From the NCBI RefSeq assembly GCF_900108025.1, contig NZ_FNUS01000002.1, positions 372,001 through 436,000 of the forward strand: DNA of 64,000 nucleotides, read 5' to 3'. The notes beneath the pieces were generated by a model that saw only the letters and a list, made by a program, of their open reading frames with translations, was not told the DNA's origin and did no database searches. Below are positions 43,380 through 52,416 of this stretch, one piece after another. The DNA is from Halpernia humi (lineage in GTDB: Bacteria; Bacteroidota; Bacteroidia; Flavobacteriales; Weeksellaceae). A program made the position numbers and the translations under genes. How positions within the stretch are numbered: the stretch's first letter is position 1; the number at the start of each line of letters is the position of its first letter.

Positions 43380-43964
43380 ATGACAAAATTTTTAATCATT
43401 CTAATTGCGCTTTACATCCTGTACTACATAGGAAATATCGTTTATGATCTCTTCATAAAAAAGGAATCTACTTTGGTTACGGAGGAAAGCGATGTTTTTT
43501 CTTTGGCTGAATTTGAAGAGCAGAACAGGGATGATGTGACCACAGTAGGAATCGAAGATGTGGAAAATCTGAACACCCCAAAGTCATTTAATAAAAGGGA
43601 ATTTCCGGTCAGCAATGATCTGTCAGAAGATAGAGAAGACATTGAAGTTTGGCGGCAAAGATTTGAGTCTGAACAGAATATTGACTCTTTTGAATCTGGA
43701 ATTTTATCAAATAAAGAGGAGGAAATTGCTTCCGTAAAAATAATTGAAGAAAATTCCAATGACCAAGGTAATACTGAAGATGAGGATGCAGATGATCACA
43801 ATGAAAGTATAGATAAATCATTAGAAGCAGCCAATATTCAGGTCCCTCGAAAAGTGGATAATGCACAATTCAGAGAAATGTTTAATCAGGCAGAAACCAT
43901 TGTACAAACAATTGAGCATGAAGATGGTCGCAAAGTTTTTCAAAATAGAGCAGTTCAAAAATAA
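43380..43964 (+). CDS. Membrane-anchored acidic conjugation protein
   Basis: The protein has 194 residues from the ATG at 43380. One N-terminal membrane segment (FLIILIALYILYYIGNIVYDLF) is followed by a long acidic, low-complexity region (SLAEFEEQNRDDVTT..., NSNDQGNTEDEDADDHNES) and a short C-terminal basic helix (AQFREMFNQAETIVQTIEHE). This resembles the TraD-type small proteins of conjugative transposons, though similarity is weak. It lies between the ParA-like and TraE genes. Confidence 0.6.
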   Translation: MTKFLIILIALYILYYIGNIVYDLFIKKESTLVTEESDVFSLAEFEEQNRDDVTTVGIEDVENLNTPKSFNKREFPVSNDLSEDREDIEVWRQRFESEQNIDSFESGILSNKEEEIASVKIIEENSNDQGNTEDEDADDHNESIDKSLEAANIQVPRKVDNAQFREMFNQAETIVQTIEHEDGRKVFQNRAVQK

Positions 43965-43995
43965 CACTTATTAAACCTTAAATATTTTAAACAAA

Positions 43996-44316
43996 ATGAA
44001 TCGAAATTCAAAAAAACACAACATGATGAAAAAAAGTTTAACAGCCTTTATTGTACTGTTTTCAGTTAGTTCAACATTTGCGCAATCAGGAGGTAGTGCG
44101 GCGTTAGGCGCAGCCGCAACAACCATTTCAGGATATATCAATGATCTTGGATTACTGATTTACGCAATTGGTGCTATTGTAGGAACTGTGGGTGGAATCA
44201 GGATTTACAACAAATGGACAAACGGTGACCAGGACATCAACAAAGAGATTGTTGGTTGGGGTGGTGCCTGTATCTTCCTTTTGCTAGTTCCGACTTTCAT
44301 CGCTGCCATTTTCTAG
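43996..44316 (+). CDS. traE: TraE-type pilin-like protein (DUF4134)
   Basis: A 106-residue protein with a signal peptide (KKSLTAFIVLFSVSSTFAQ). Two hydrophobic segments (INDLGLLIYAIGAIVGTVGG and GGACIFLLLVPTFIAAIF) flank IYNKWTNGDQDINKEIVGWG, the DUF4134 signature. This is the VirB2/TrbC-like pilin position of Bacteroidota type IV systems. An ATG at 44023 is an alternative start that gives a shorter leader. The TraF GTG start overlaps its TAG stop by one base. Confidence 0.88.
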   Translation: MNRNSKKHNMMKKSLTAFIVLFSVSSTFAQSGGSAALGAAATTISGYINDLGLLIYAIGAIVGTVGGIRIYNKWTNGDQDINKEIVGWGGACIFLLLVPTFIAAIF

Positions 44317-44612
44317 TGGGCTACTTTCTTTATAAGGGGCTTAAAAAACCCCTTATTTTCTTCGGACTCAAAGATAAATACATCTACTATGCAATGGGGT
44401 CAGCCGTTGGAGGACTTGTTCTTATAGCAATACTTTCGTCACTATTCGGACTATTTGGAATGATCATCGGAGCGGCAATCGGTGGAACCGGAGTTTTTTC
44501 AAGTTATAAAACACAGGATTCTAAAGGACTTTACAACAAGACTAAAAACGAAAATGAACTGCACATTATGCCTGCCAGATTCAAAAATGCAAAACTTTTA
44601 TCTAAAAAATAA
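44316..44612 (+). CDS. traF: TraF-type protein (DUF4133)
   Basis: A 98-residue membrane protein read from GTG at 44316: VGYFLYKGLKKPLIFFGLKD, then KYIYYAMGSAVGG, and two membrane segments with glycine-rich GMIIGAAIGGTGV. This corresponds to DUF4133/TraF, the VirB3-like partner that always lies between TraE and TraG. The GTG overlaps the TraE stop. The open frame extends upstream to 44256 inside traE, but only the GTG start matches the family. A hairpin overlaps codons 6-14. Confidence 0.85.
   Translation: MGYFLYKGLKKPLIFFGLKDKYIYYAMGSAVGGLVLIAILSSLFGLFGMIIGAAIGGTGVFSSYKTQDSKGLYNKTKNENELHIMPARFKNAKLLSKK
44332..44360 (+). terminator. Terminator-like hairpin inside the start of traF
   Basis: ATAAGGGG (44332-44339) and CCCCTTAT (44349-44356) form a perfect 8-bp stem with a 9-base A-rich loop, followed by TTTC. 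The structure lies just behind the traE stop, within traF codons. It could attenuate transcription so that the pilin gene is expressed more than the downstream genes. Confidence 0.4.
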
Positions 44613-44615
44613 AAT

Positions 44616-47600
44616 ATGAACTTAAAGAAAAAGACATTTGAAATTCCTTTTATCGGTTACGATTACGGGAAAGATAACAAATGGAATTTTGATGCGCTTA
44701 TCGGTCAGTTTGGAAATCCAATAATTGGAATACAGATCAAAAATAATGTGGAGCAATATTCTGCGGATCCAGATGCCTATCTGCAATTTCATACTATTTT
44801 GAATCAGGTTGTTGCGATTATTGGCGAAAATCATATTGTACAGAAGATTGATATTTTCAGTAAACAAACTTATGTTGCTGAAAAATCGACAGAATTTTTG
44901 CAACATAAATATTCGGAACATTTTGACGGAAGATTATTTAAAACAATAGATACACTTTTACTTTTCACTGATATTGTAGATCAGAACAATAAGAAAAATA
45001 CCTACAAATATTCTGCGAAATCTTACAAAGTTTTGCGCGATAAATGTTTGAAAATATTCATGCTTCTCTCTCAAAATGAATGTAATCCTCATTTTTTAAA
45101 GGAGAAAGATTTAGAGTATTACATCAATGGAGTTCTCTCAATGAACTTTTCCAAAACGCCTTCATTTAACAATATCAAAGCCACCAGTGAGCATTTGATT
45201 ATTGGAGATAAGTTCGTAAAAACAATCAGTTTTGTAGATGTTGAAAGAATAGAACTTCCTTCTGAAATTGAAACTTATTCCTTTTTAGGTGGTAATGGAT
45301 CTGCGTCTGAAACAGCGGTCGATAATTTTTCCTTTATCAATGAATTGGATGATTATAAAACCATTATCTACAATCAAATTATCTCCATTCCACAGCAATC
45401 TTCCAAACAGAGGGAACTGGAAAAGAAGAAAAAGAAACATGAAGGTGTTGCAAATAATTCTCCTTCCAACGCCATTGTAGCAGAAGAAATTGATGACCTG
45501 CTGCATAATATCGCAATGGACGGCCAACTTATCGTTGATGCTCATTTTTCGATGTGCTATTCTACAGATTCTTTGGAAAAAATGGAAGAAACCCAATCTT
45601 TGATTGAAAACAAATTGTTCATGAAGGGGATAATAGTTTCGCAAAATTCCTATAACCAGTTGGAACTATTTCGATGTTGCATTCCGGGCAATGCGGTGGA
45701 ATTGAAAACATACGATCTTTTTACAACGACAAGCGAAGCGGCCTTGTGTTTTTTTTTTAAAGAAAGTTATCCCGTGAACGAAGATTCTAATTTCTACCTG
45801 CGGTTTACCGATCGACAGGGCGTTCCATTAAAGATAGATCCTTCAGATTTACCAATGAAAACCGGCAGAATAAATAACAGAAATAAGTTTGTACTTGGTC
45901 CGTCCGGTTCTGGTAAATCTTTCTTGATGAATAATATCGTGGAGCAATATCTGACCTATAATTATGATGTAATTATTGTAGATACGGGTGATTCCTATTC
46001 CGGACTTTGCGCGTATAAAGGTGGAAGGTATATCCAGTACACGGAAGAAAAGCCGATTACGATGAATCCATTTCTAATGGATAAGAATGAATTTAATATA
46101 GAAAAGATTGAATTTTTAACCAATCTCATTTTTCTCATTTGGCAAGGTGCAGATTCTACGATGAGTTCTACACAAAAATCCATTTTAGATAATGTTTTGA
46201 TGTCTTATTACCACCAGTTTTTCAATGGAGGAACTGATTGGTTTGAGAACAAAACTTCAGAAGAATTGTTTCAGTATTTAAGAAAATACAATATTCACGA
46301 AGAAGATATTCAGGCAGAATACGAACAGGATTTAAAAGAAAATCAGAATTATTATGATGTTTTAGAGATTGCTTTTAATGCTACGGCAAGCGACATCAGA
46401 GATCAGGGAAGAAAGTTGATTTCATTACATCATCCCGATAAAAATATAAATAATCCAGATTACGATGCATCCAAATTTTATAGAGTTTTTGAAGCCTATG
46501 AAACTTTAAATGATGCAGAGAGAAGGAAGATTTATGATGAAACTCAACTCATTATAACAAAAACAAAAAACATTGTCAAACGTCCTGAAAATAGTGATGA
46601 ATGGCAGCATGCAATTAGAAATGCGCTGATAAAAAGAATCACTGAATTAGAGGAAAAACTGTTTGTTCCGGAATTGTCTTTCAATAGTTTCTATGATTAC
46701 TGCGATCAGTTTTTACCGATTTATTTGAATAATAAAAAGCATAAAATTGATGAGAGTGAATTCAAACTGCGTACGTTTCTTTTTGTTTTAAAAGATTTTT
46801 ACAAAGGAGGAAGATATGGGACAACCTTAAACGAAAACGCCGACAATACTTTATTTGATGAGCCTTTCATTGTTTTCGAGATTGACAATGTTAAAGACAA
46901 TCCGAAGTTATTTCCAATCGTGACACTTATTATCATGGACACTTTCATTCAAAAAATGCGATTACGGAAAGACAGAAGGAAAGCCTTAATTATTGAAGAA
47001 GCCTGGAAAGCAATTGCTTCAAAACTAATGGGTGGATATATTCTTTATCTCTATAAAACGGTAAGGAAATTCTGGGGAGAAGCCGTGGTTGTTACGCAAG
47101 AGTTGGATGATATCATTGGAAACACTGTGGTAAAAGATTCTATCATCAATAATTCGGACACGTTCATTTTACTTGATCAGACAAAATTCAAGGATAATTT
47201 TGACAAAATCGCTTCACTTCTTTCACTTAATAAAGTCGAGCAGAATAAGATTTTTACAATTAATAACCTGAATAATAAATTCGGGAGAAGCAGATTTAAA
47301 GAATTTTATATCAAGCGCGGATCCAAAGGAGAAGTCTATGGAAATGAAGTTTCACTCGAACAATACCTAACCTACACCACTGAAAAGCCCGAAAAAATTG
47401 CCATTGAATATTACGCAGACCATTGTGAAAATTATGATAAAGCGCTTCAATTATTCGTAAAAGATTTTACAATCCTTGATGATAAAATGGAGAATATGGT
47501 TGGTCTGGTTAACCTTTACAGGCAGCCATTAGATCAAGATGTGATAGAATATTACAAACAATTGCAGGCGCAATACAACGATCAAAATATTTTAAAAATT

Positions 47601-47681
47601 ATTGATCAGGAATTGGCTGACAGGCAAATGAATCTAAAAGAACTCGTTGAATCCAAAAAATTTGAATATGAAAAAGTTTAG
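44616..47681 (+). CDS. traG: TraG conjugation ATPase (VirB4-like) with an inserted DnaJ domain
   Basis: The protein has 1021 residues. It is the VirB4-type ATPase of the mating pore: N-terminal TraG domain, Walker A LGPSGSGKSFLM (about 427-438), and Walker B-like ALIIEEAWKAI (about 789-799), then TQELDDIIGN. Ordinary TraG proteins are about 800-850 residues. Here an extra segment lies between the Walker motifs: YYDVLEIAFNATASDIR, LHHPDKNINN with the J-domain HPD triad at 606-608, and FYRVFEAYETLNDAERRKIY. That is a complete J domain (about 577-642), followed by about 30 linker residues before the ATPase resumes. It would let the pore ATPase recruit DnaK. The next gene overlaps its end by 14 bases. 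Confidence 0.92.
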   Translation: MNLKKKTFEIPFIGYDYGKDNKWNFDALIGQFGNPIIGIQIKNNVEQYSADPDAYLQFHTILNQVVAIIGENHIVQKIDIFSKQTYVAEKSTEFLQHKYSEHFDGRLFKTIDTLLLFTDIVDQNNKKNTYKYSAKSYKVLRDKCLKIFMLLSQNECNPHFLKEKDLEYYINGVLSMNFSKTPSFNNIKATSEHLIIGDKFVKTISFVDVERIELPSEIETYSFLGGNGSASETAVDNFSFINELDDYKTIIYNQIISIPQQSSKQRELEKKKKKHEGVANNSPSNAIVAEEIDDLLHNIAMDGQLIVDAHFSMCYSTDSLEKMEETQSLIENKLFMKGIIVSQNSYNQLELFRCCIPGNAVELKTYDLFTTTSEAALCFFFKESYPVNEDSNFYLRFTDRQGVPLKIDPSDLPMKTGRINNRNKFVLGPSGSGKSFLMNNIVEQYLTYNYDVIIVDTGDSYSGLCAYKGGRYIQYTEEKPITMNPFLMDKNEFNIEKIEFLTNLIFLIWQGADSTMSSTQKSILDNVLMSYYHQFFNGGTDWFENKTSEELFQYLRKYNIHEEDIQAEYEQDLKENQNYYDVLEIAFNATASDIRDQGRKLISLHHPDKNINNPDYDASKFYRVFEAYETLNDAERRKIYDETQLIITKTKNIVKRPENSDEWQHAIRNALIKRITELEEKLFVPELSFNSFYDYCDQFLPIYLNNKKHKIDESEFKLRTFLFVLKDFYKGGRYGTTLNENADNTLFDEPFIVFEIDNVKDNPKLFPIVTLIIMDTFIQKMRLRKDRRKALIIEEAWKAIASKLMGGYILYLYKTVRKFWGEAVVVTQELDDIIGNTVVKDSIINNSDTFILLDQTKFKDNFDKIASLLSLNKVEQNKIFTINNLNNKFGRSRFKEFYIKRGSKGEVYGNEVSLEQYLTYTTEKPEKIAIEYYADHCENYDKALQLFVKDFTILDDKMENMVGLVNLYRQPLDQDVIEYYKQLQAQYNDQNILKIIDQELADRQMNLKELVESKKFEYEKV

Positions 47682-48324
47682 TATTTCATTATTGCTAATG
47701 GCGGGAAGTTTTGCCTTTGCGCAAAATACATATATCGATGTTACTACCACACTTGCTCTCAAGTTATACTCTGACAATCTGGAAAATCAACAGGAAAAAA
47801 CTATTGAGCAACAGACGAAATTACAGCAGGCTCAAACCTGGGTAAGCACACAAATGGCGGTGGCGAATAATATTCAAAATAAAGTATTGAAAGGTCTGAA
47901 TGAAGTATCCGGGACTTTAAAGAACGGAGTTCAAGTTGTGAGCATTTATAATGAATTAGACCGGTGTCTTCAATATTCTAACGACATCTTAATATTAACA
48001 AGTAACAAACCACAGTATTCGGTTTTCGGCGTAAAGGCAACGCAAAAAGCCTATGAGCAAGTGATAAAATTAAGCACAGACGTTACGGATCTATTGAAAC
48101 CGGGTGAATTAAATCTTGCAACTGCCGGAGATCGGTATAAACTACTTTTTTCAGTTTCTCAAAATGTGACGATGTTGAAAATTTGGTTGCTTGCCACAAA
48201 ATTAAATATTGAAAGAGCAATCAGGTTGGGTTGGTTCCAGTCGATTAATCCGTTCCAAGGGTATATCAATACAGATATGAGCATTGTAGAAAATATCATG
48301 TGGACATACAAAAATAGATTTTAG
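47668..48324 (+). CDS. TrbJ/TraI-type periplasmic conjugation protein (DUF4141-like), paralogue 1
   Basis: A 218-residue protein from the ATG at 47668 (MKKFSISLLLMAGSFAFAQ, a signal peptide); the start overlaps the traG stop. The mature part is helical with coiled-coil character (NQQEKTIEQQTKLQQAQTWV), then NDILILTSNKPQYS, and ends INTDMSIVENIMWTYKNRF. It belongs to the DUF4141/TrbJ-like group of type IV secretion components located after TraG. It is followed by three genes that share its architecture and C-terminal motif. Confidence 0.78.
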   Translation: MKKFSISLLLMAGSFAFAQNTYIDVTTTLALKLYSDNLENQQEKTIEQQTKLQQAQTWVSTQMAVANNIQNKVLKGLNEVSGTLKNGVQVVSIYNELDRCLQYSNDILILTSNKPQYSVFGVKATQKAYEQVIKLSTDVTDLLKPGELNLATAGDRYKLLFSVSQNVTMLKIWLLATKLNIERAIRLGWFQSINPFQGYINTDMSIVENIMWTYKNRF

Positions 48325-48340
48325 ACTTAAAATATCTTCT

Positions 48341-49018
48341 ATGAAAAGGAAACTTATTCTTCTAATTATTCTGCCTGCAGTTTATGTGGTTTTAATTTCT
48401 TCCGGAGGTAATTCAACACCGCCGTGGCAAAAAGAAAACGTCTCTTTTCCAATGATGAATCAGGAAATCCGCCACACTATGGAAGAAAATGATCGTCAGA
48501 AAACAATGAAAAGCAAACAGGACATTAATTTAACGACTGAAGTAGTAAATAAAAAACAGTGGGAGAAATTTAAGGAAACAACGACGAAAATTCAGGAGAG
48601 ATTACGATTGGTTGATTTTGCAATGCAAGCCATTCCGACAGGCTATGCTATTTATTTGGAAAGTCAGAAAATTCAGGATATCCAGACGAAGATTATTACT
48701 GAAATCCAGACTGCGCCTTACTCTTTGGCGGTCGTGTTACCTGCAGAAATAAAATTTGTGGATGATATGCAAATGGTAGTCAGATTACTTTCGGGAATCG
48801 TGATTTCCTATGGCGCTATCAATCAAATGGAGAAAGCAGAAAGGAAAATATTACTGGAATACGCATTAGGAGAAGTCACAAATTTAAGGAGAGATTCCTT
48901 ATTCATGTTGATGAAAGTTAGAGATATCAAGAAGAAGGTAGAATGGACCAAGTTTGTAATCCTCAATTACATCAATAAAGATAAGCAGATCGTAGAACAG
49001 ATTATCAATCATTTTTAA
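48341..49018 (+). CDS. Periplasmic conjugation protein, TrbJ-like paralogue 2
   Basis: A 225-residue protein with a signal or membrane anchor (KRKLILLIILPAVYVVLIS) and a mostly helical body (KQWEKFKETTTKIQERLRLV). It ends with the motif INKDKQIVEQIINHF, comparable to the end of the preceding protein. It lies 16 bases after it in the same operon. Specific function is unknown; a mating-pore structural role is inferred. Confidence 0.65.
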   Translation: MKRKLILLIILPAVYVVLISSGGNSTPPWQKENVSFPMMNQEIRHTMEENDRQKTMKSKQDINLTTEVVNKKQWEKFKETTTKIQERLRLVDFAMQAIPTGYAIYLESQKIQDIQTKIITEIQTAPYSLAVVLPAEIKFVDDMQMVVRLLSGIVISYGAINQMEKAERKILLEYALGEVTNLRRDSLFMLMKVRDIKKKVEWTKFVILNYINKDKQIVEQIINHF

Positions 49019-49027
49019 ATCAATTTT

Positions 49028-49696
49028 ATGAGAAATATTTTATTTTTTTCGATCGCTGTCTGCACAACTTTTCTAAAATTGAATGCACAGACTGTTGTTT
49101 ACAATGACAAACTACTGATGCAGTTGACCAAAAATCAAGCGGTGCGGTTGGCCAGTAATGAATCTTACTTAAATTCTTATGAAAAGCAGAAGAAAACCTA
49201 CGACGAAATTAAACAGAAAATAGCGCAGGTAGTAGCAATTCAAGAATATATCTACGACAAACTCACTAATATAAATTCAGCCATTAAACAGGGAAAACAA
49301 CTTTATTATTTATCAAAGACTTTTGTTCAAATCGGTATTAACGCAAATGATGTGTTATCGCTTACAGCCCAACATCCAGAGTATGCAATTCTTCTCAATA
49401 GATTTTATATCGGTGCAACACAAGAATTGTTGAAGATGCAATCAGAATTAACAAATGATATTCTGCATGAAGAGAATGATTTTTTAATGGATCCTTATGA
49501 CAGGCAAGTTTTGATTCAAAATCTTTCCACGAAAGCACAAATGGTAAATGGCTATTTAATCTGTATAAAGATCAGATTGAAAAATGCCAGAAAAACACCT
49601 TACATCTATCAGATCCCAACCATAAATACTTATGTAAATCTTGATCGAGCGATAGTGAAAAACATAATGACGAATTACAATTTCATTTTTAATTAA
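49028..49696 (+). CDS. Periplasmic conjugation protein, TrbJ-like paralogue 3
   Basis: A 222-residue protein with a signal peptide (RNILFFSIAVCTTFLKLNAQ). The segment NDVLSLTAQHPEYA corresponds to NDILILTSNKPQYS in paralogue 1, and the end VNLDRAIVKNIMTNYNFIF matches the shared C-terminal motif. It clearly derives from the same ancestor as paralogue 1. It starts 9 bases after the preceding gene. Confidence 0.65.
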   Translation: MRNILFFSIAVCTTFLKLNAQTVVYNDKLLMQLTKNQAVRLASNESYLNSYEKQKKTYDEIKQKIAQVVAIQEYIYDKLTNINSAIKQGKQLYYLSKTFVQIGINANDVLSLTAQHPEYAILLNRFYIGATQELLKMQSELTNDILHEENDFLMDPYDRQVLIQNLSTKAQMVNGYLICIKIRLKNARKTPYIYQIPTINTYVNLDRAIVKNIMTNYNFIFN

Positions 49697-49703
49697 AAAA
49701 ATT

Positions 49704-50525
49704 ATGAAAAGAAATTTATTAAACCAGTTGATATTTATTCCAGCCTTCTTTTTCGCCAGTTTTAGTTTTGGACAGGTCAAAAGATTAAATGATCCCTCGA
49801 TTGTTGCACATAACAAAAGAATGGTATTTGAATCCTGGGGAGATTTTCGTCCTTACCCAAAATACACGCTTGGCATTCAAACCAATTTCGCCTACGCAAC
49901 GGTTTGGGGTTGGCTATCTCCTGCTAAAAATAGAGATTACAAAGACGGTGCAGATATTCGTCCGTTAAAGCCAAACGGTCTTGAAGTGCAAAGACTTGTT
50001 GAACTGGAATTTCAAAGGAAGGAAGCGGAAAAAATAAAAATTCAGGTTGATACACTTTATACCCGGAATGTACAGGATTTAGCACATTGGAGTTCTGCAA
50101 CTGTTTCCGCAGATCCTCTCTGGCTTTTATATTACAACCGAATGTTGACCCCTTTAAATTCATTTCCAATAAATCCGCAAAATTATATTCAGTGGCAATT
50201 GAAAGATGATAAGACCTATCAAAATATGTTGGCAAATGGTGGAATCGCACACCTTGAAAAAGAGTTGGCATTGCTGAAAGATAAATACAAAAATTCACGC
50301 ACTTTGGATATGCCCCGCGGAAAGCGCTTTCTAATGTATCATGAAACTCTAATAGGTTGGAGGAATTTTAAAAATCAATTAAGAGCCTTTGATAATAAGA
50401 ATACACTCTATCTGGAATATAAAAAACTACTGACAAAATCTAGAACAAGAATTGAAAGAAACTGGCAAATTAAAGATATCACTCTCGCGCGTAAAGTCAT
50501 GATGGAATATCATAATAAATTTTAA
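49704..50525 (+). CDS. Exported conjugation protein of unknown function
   Basis: A 273-residue protein with a signal peptide (LLNQLIFIPAFFFASFSFGQ). The body contains YTLGIQTNFAYATVWGWLSP and SSATVSADPLWLLYYNRML. The C-terminus TLARKVMMEYHNKF resembles the end of the TrbJ-like paralogues upstream. No enzyme motif is visible. It lies 7 bases after paralogue 3 and 3 bases before traJ, so it is part of the mating-pore operon. Confidence 0.65.
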   Translation: MKRNLLNQLIFIPAFFFASFSFGQVKRLNDPSIVAHNKRMVFESWGDFRPYPKYTLGIQTNFAYATVWGWLSPAKNRDYKDGADIRPLKPNGLEVQRLVELEFQRKEAEKIKIQVDTLYTRNVQDLAHWSSATVSADPLWLLYYNRMLTPLNSFPINPQNYIQWQLKDDKTYQNMLANGGIAHLEKELALLKDKYKNSRTLDMPRGKRFLMYHETLIGWRNFKNQLRAFDNKNTLYLEYKKLLTKSRTRIERNWQIKDITLARKVMMEYHNKF

Positions 50526-50528
50526 AAA

Positions 50529-51752
50529 ATGAACAAATATTTAACTCTTACTCTTTGTCTTTTAATCTTCCTGGTACCAACCATTGTTTTCGGACAAACG
50601 GGTGACACTGCAAGTTATAATAAACTTTTACAATTTTTAAAAGGCGACGGCGCTTTTGAAAAATGGTTTATGGAAGCATTTACAAAATTGGATACCACAA
50701 TGGCAGCACAATCGGCAGGAGCCGTGATGCTGGGACAGGCAATTGGTGGTTTTGGCGCTTTATGTTACATGGGTTATCTCGGCTGGCAAATGCAGGAAGG
50801 CGCAAGACCTTGGGAGGTAACACCTATGATTCGTCCAACAATCATTGCATTTATTTTAATGTATTGGGGCGCATTTACAAGCATGATCCAATATCCACTA
50901 CAATCACTTGCTGAACCAGGCATTGCACTATTTCAGGATATTGAAAAGGATGCAAATGATTTGCGGGTAGAGCGGTTTAAAAAGCAAAATCAAATTTTGG
51001 AAATTTTAATTAAAACACAAGCAGAAGAGGAAGCAAAACAGGAAACTTTAGACAAATTAGAAGGAAAAGCAGATGACAGTTGGTATGATATCGACGTTGA
51101 TAAACTTCTTGCACCTGCAAAAGAGTGGTACATGAAAATGGAATTTAAAATCCAGAAAACATTATCTGAAATTATTGAAGCCGTGTCACTAACTATTCTT
51201 CGGGTTTGTACTTATTTAATCTTTTTTATTCAAAAAATTTGGAATTACGTCCTTATTATTTTGGGTCCGATCGCTATTGGAATTTCCTTAATACCAGGAT
51301 TTGAAAATTCATTTAGTAATTGGGTGACAAAATTTATCAATATCAATTTATACACATTTATCACTTATACAATCATCAATATCGGACAGCAGTTGATCAT
51401 GTCTGGATATCAAATGGAACTGGATAGATACGCTCTAATTATTGATTCAGGTGGAGTTGCAGATATGAATACACTTCGGGTTTATGTTCAAAATAGTGGA
51501 ATGATGTACACCGCATTATTTCCGGCAGTTGCATACATAGTTACAGGAATTGGAATTTTAATGGTTCCATCTATCGCAGATTCTATTGTTTCTGCAGGTG
51601 GCGCAGGAATTATGAGTAAAGGAAAAGCAGCAGGAGGTACAGTTGCAAGTGTTGGACGAGCAGCGACAGCAGCGGCCGCAGGTGGAGCCGCAGGTGCCAT
51701 AACTGCCGCCAGAGAAATTGCAAAATCAGTTAATAAAATGAATAAAAAATAG
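50529..51752 (+). CDS. traJ: TraJ-type polytopic membrane protein (VirB6/TrbL-like)
   Basis: The 407-residue protein has a signal segment (YLTLTLCLLIFLVPTIVFGQ) and at least five membrane segments, for example IIAFILMYWGAFTSMI, VLIILGPIAIGISLIPGF and MYTALFPAVAYIVTGIGILM. A charged cytoplasmic loop (LEILIKTQAEEEAKQETLDK) separates the two groups of segments. The C-terminal tail is Ala/Gly-rich (TAAAAGGAAGAITAAREI). This layout matches TraJ/VirB6 family inner-membrane pore proteins. Confidence 0.85.
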   Translation: MNKYLTLTLCLLIFLVPTIVFGQTGDTASYNKLLQFLKGDGAFEKWFMEAFTKLDTTMAAQSAGAVMLGQAIGGFGALCYMGYLGWQMQEGARPWEVTPMIRPTIIAFILMYWGAFTSMIQYPLQSLAEPGIALFQDIEKDANDLRVERFKKQNQILEILIKTQAEEEAKQETLDKLEGKADDSWYDIDVDKLLAPAKEWYMKMEFKIQKTLSEIIEAVSLTILRVCTYLIFFIQKIWNYVLIILGPIAIGISLIPGFENSFSNWVTKFININLYTFITYTIINIGQQLIMSGYQMELDRYALIIDSGGVADMNTLRVYVQNSGMMYTALFPAVAYIVTGIGILMVPSIADSIVSAGGAGIMSKGKAAGGTVASVGRAATAAAAGGAAGAITAAREIAKSVNKMNKK

Positions 51753-51801
51753 ATCTAAAATTTTATAAAAGGTTTCATTTCAAATAAAAAATCAATTTAA
51801 A

Positions 51802-52416
51802 ATGCTAGTAAAAAACATAGAACAAAAAATCAAAATAAATAAAGCGGTTTCGATAGCCTCAATTCTATTTGCGGTCGTAATCGTAATTGTGGGATTTGTT
51901 TTCGCCTACCAATTAATTAAGGATTCAAGAAAATCTCTTTATGTTATTGATAATGGCGTGCCGATTTTGGTCAAGCAAACCGACGAACTTTTAAATCGTC
52001 CCGTAGAATACAAATCTCAAGTCGAATTATTTCACAGGTTATTTTTCACACTTGCACCGGACGACAGGTACATTAAAGAAAATGTTGAAAAATCTTTGTA
52101 TTTGATTGATGATAGTGGAAAGAAGGAATATACCAATTTAAGGGAGAAAGGTTTTTACAATCAAATAATCTCCGGAAACTCACTTGTTACTGTTCGTGCT
52201 GATTCCATAAAAATGGATCTGCCAGGTAAAAAATTCATTTACTACGGCACTCAAATGATCAATCGGAAAAATAGTTTAATCATTCGGAAACTGATTACCG
52301 AAGGGAATTTTGAGGATATGGTCAGAAGTCCGAATAATCCACATGGTGTGTTATTAAGAAATTGGAGGATTTTAGATAACAGCGAGTTGTCCAACAAAGC
52401 AAAATCAAATTACTAA
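51802..52416 (+). CDS. traK: TraK-type protein (VirB8/TrbF-like)
   Basis: A 204-residue protein with one N-terminal membrane segment (AVSIASILFAVVIVIVGFVF) and a periplasmic domain (VEYKSQVELFHRLFFTLAPD and NSLVTVRADSIKMDL), the TraK pattern of Bacteroidota conjugative elements. It corresponds to VirB8, the assembly factor of the inner-membrane complex. Its stop overlaps the next ATG by one base. Confidence 0.88.
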   Translation: MLVKNIEQKIKINKAVSIASILFAVVIVIVGFVFAYQLIKDSRKSLYVIDNGVPILVKQTDELLNRPVEYKSQVELFHRLFFTLAPDDRYIKENVEKSLYLIDDSGKKEYTNLREKGFYNQIISGNSLVTVRADSIKMDLPGKKFIYYGTQMINRKNSLIIRKLITEGNFEDMVRSPNNPHGVLLRNWRILDNSELSNKAKSNY

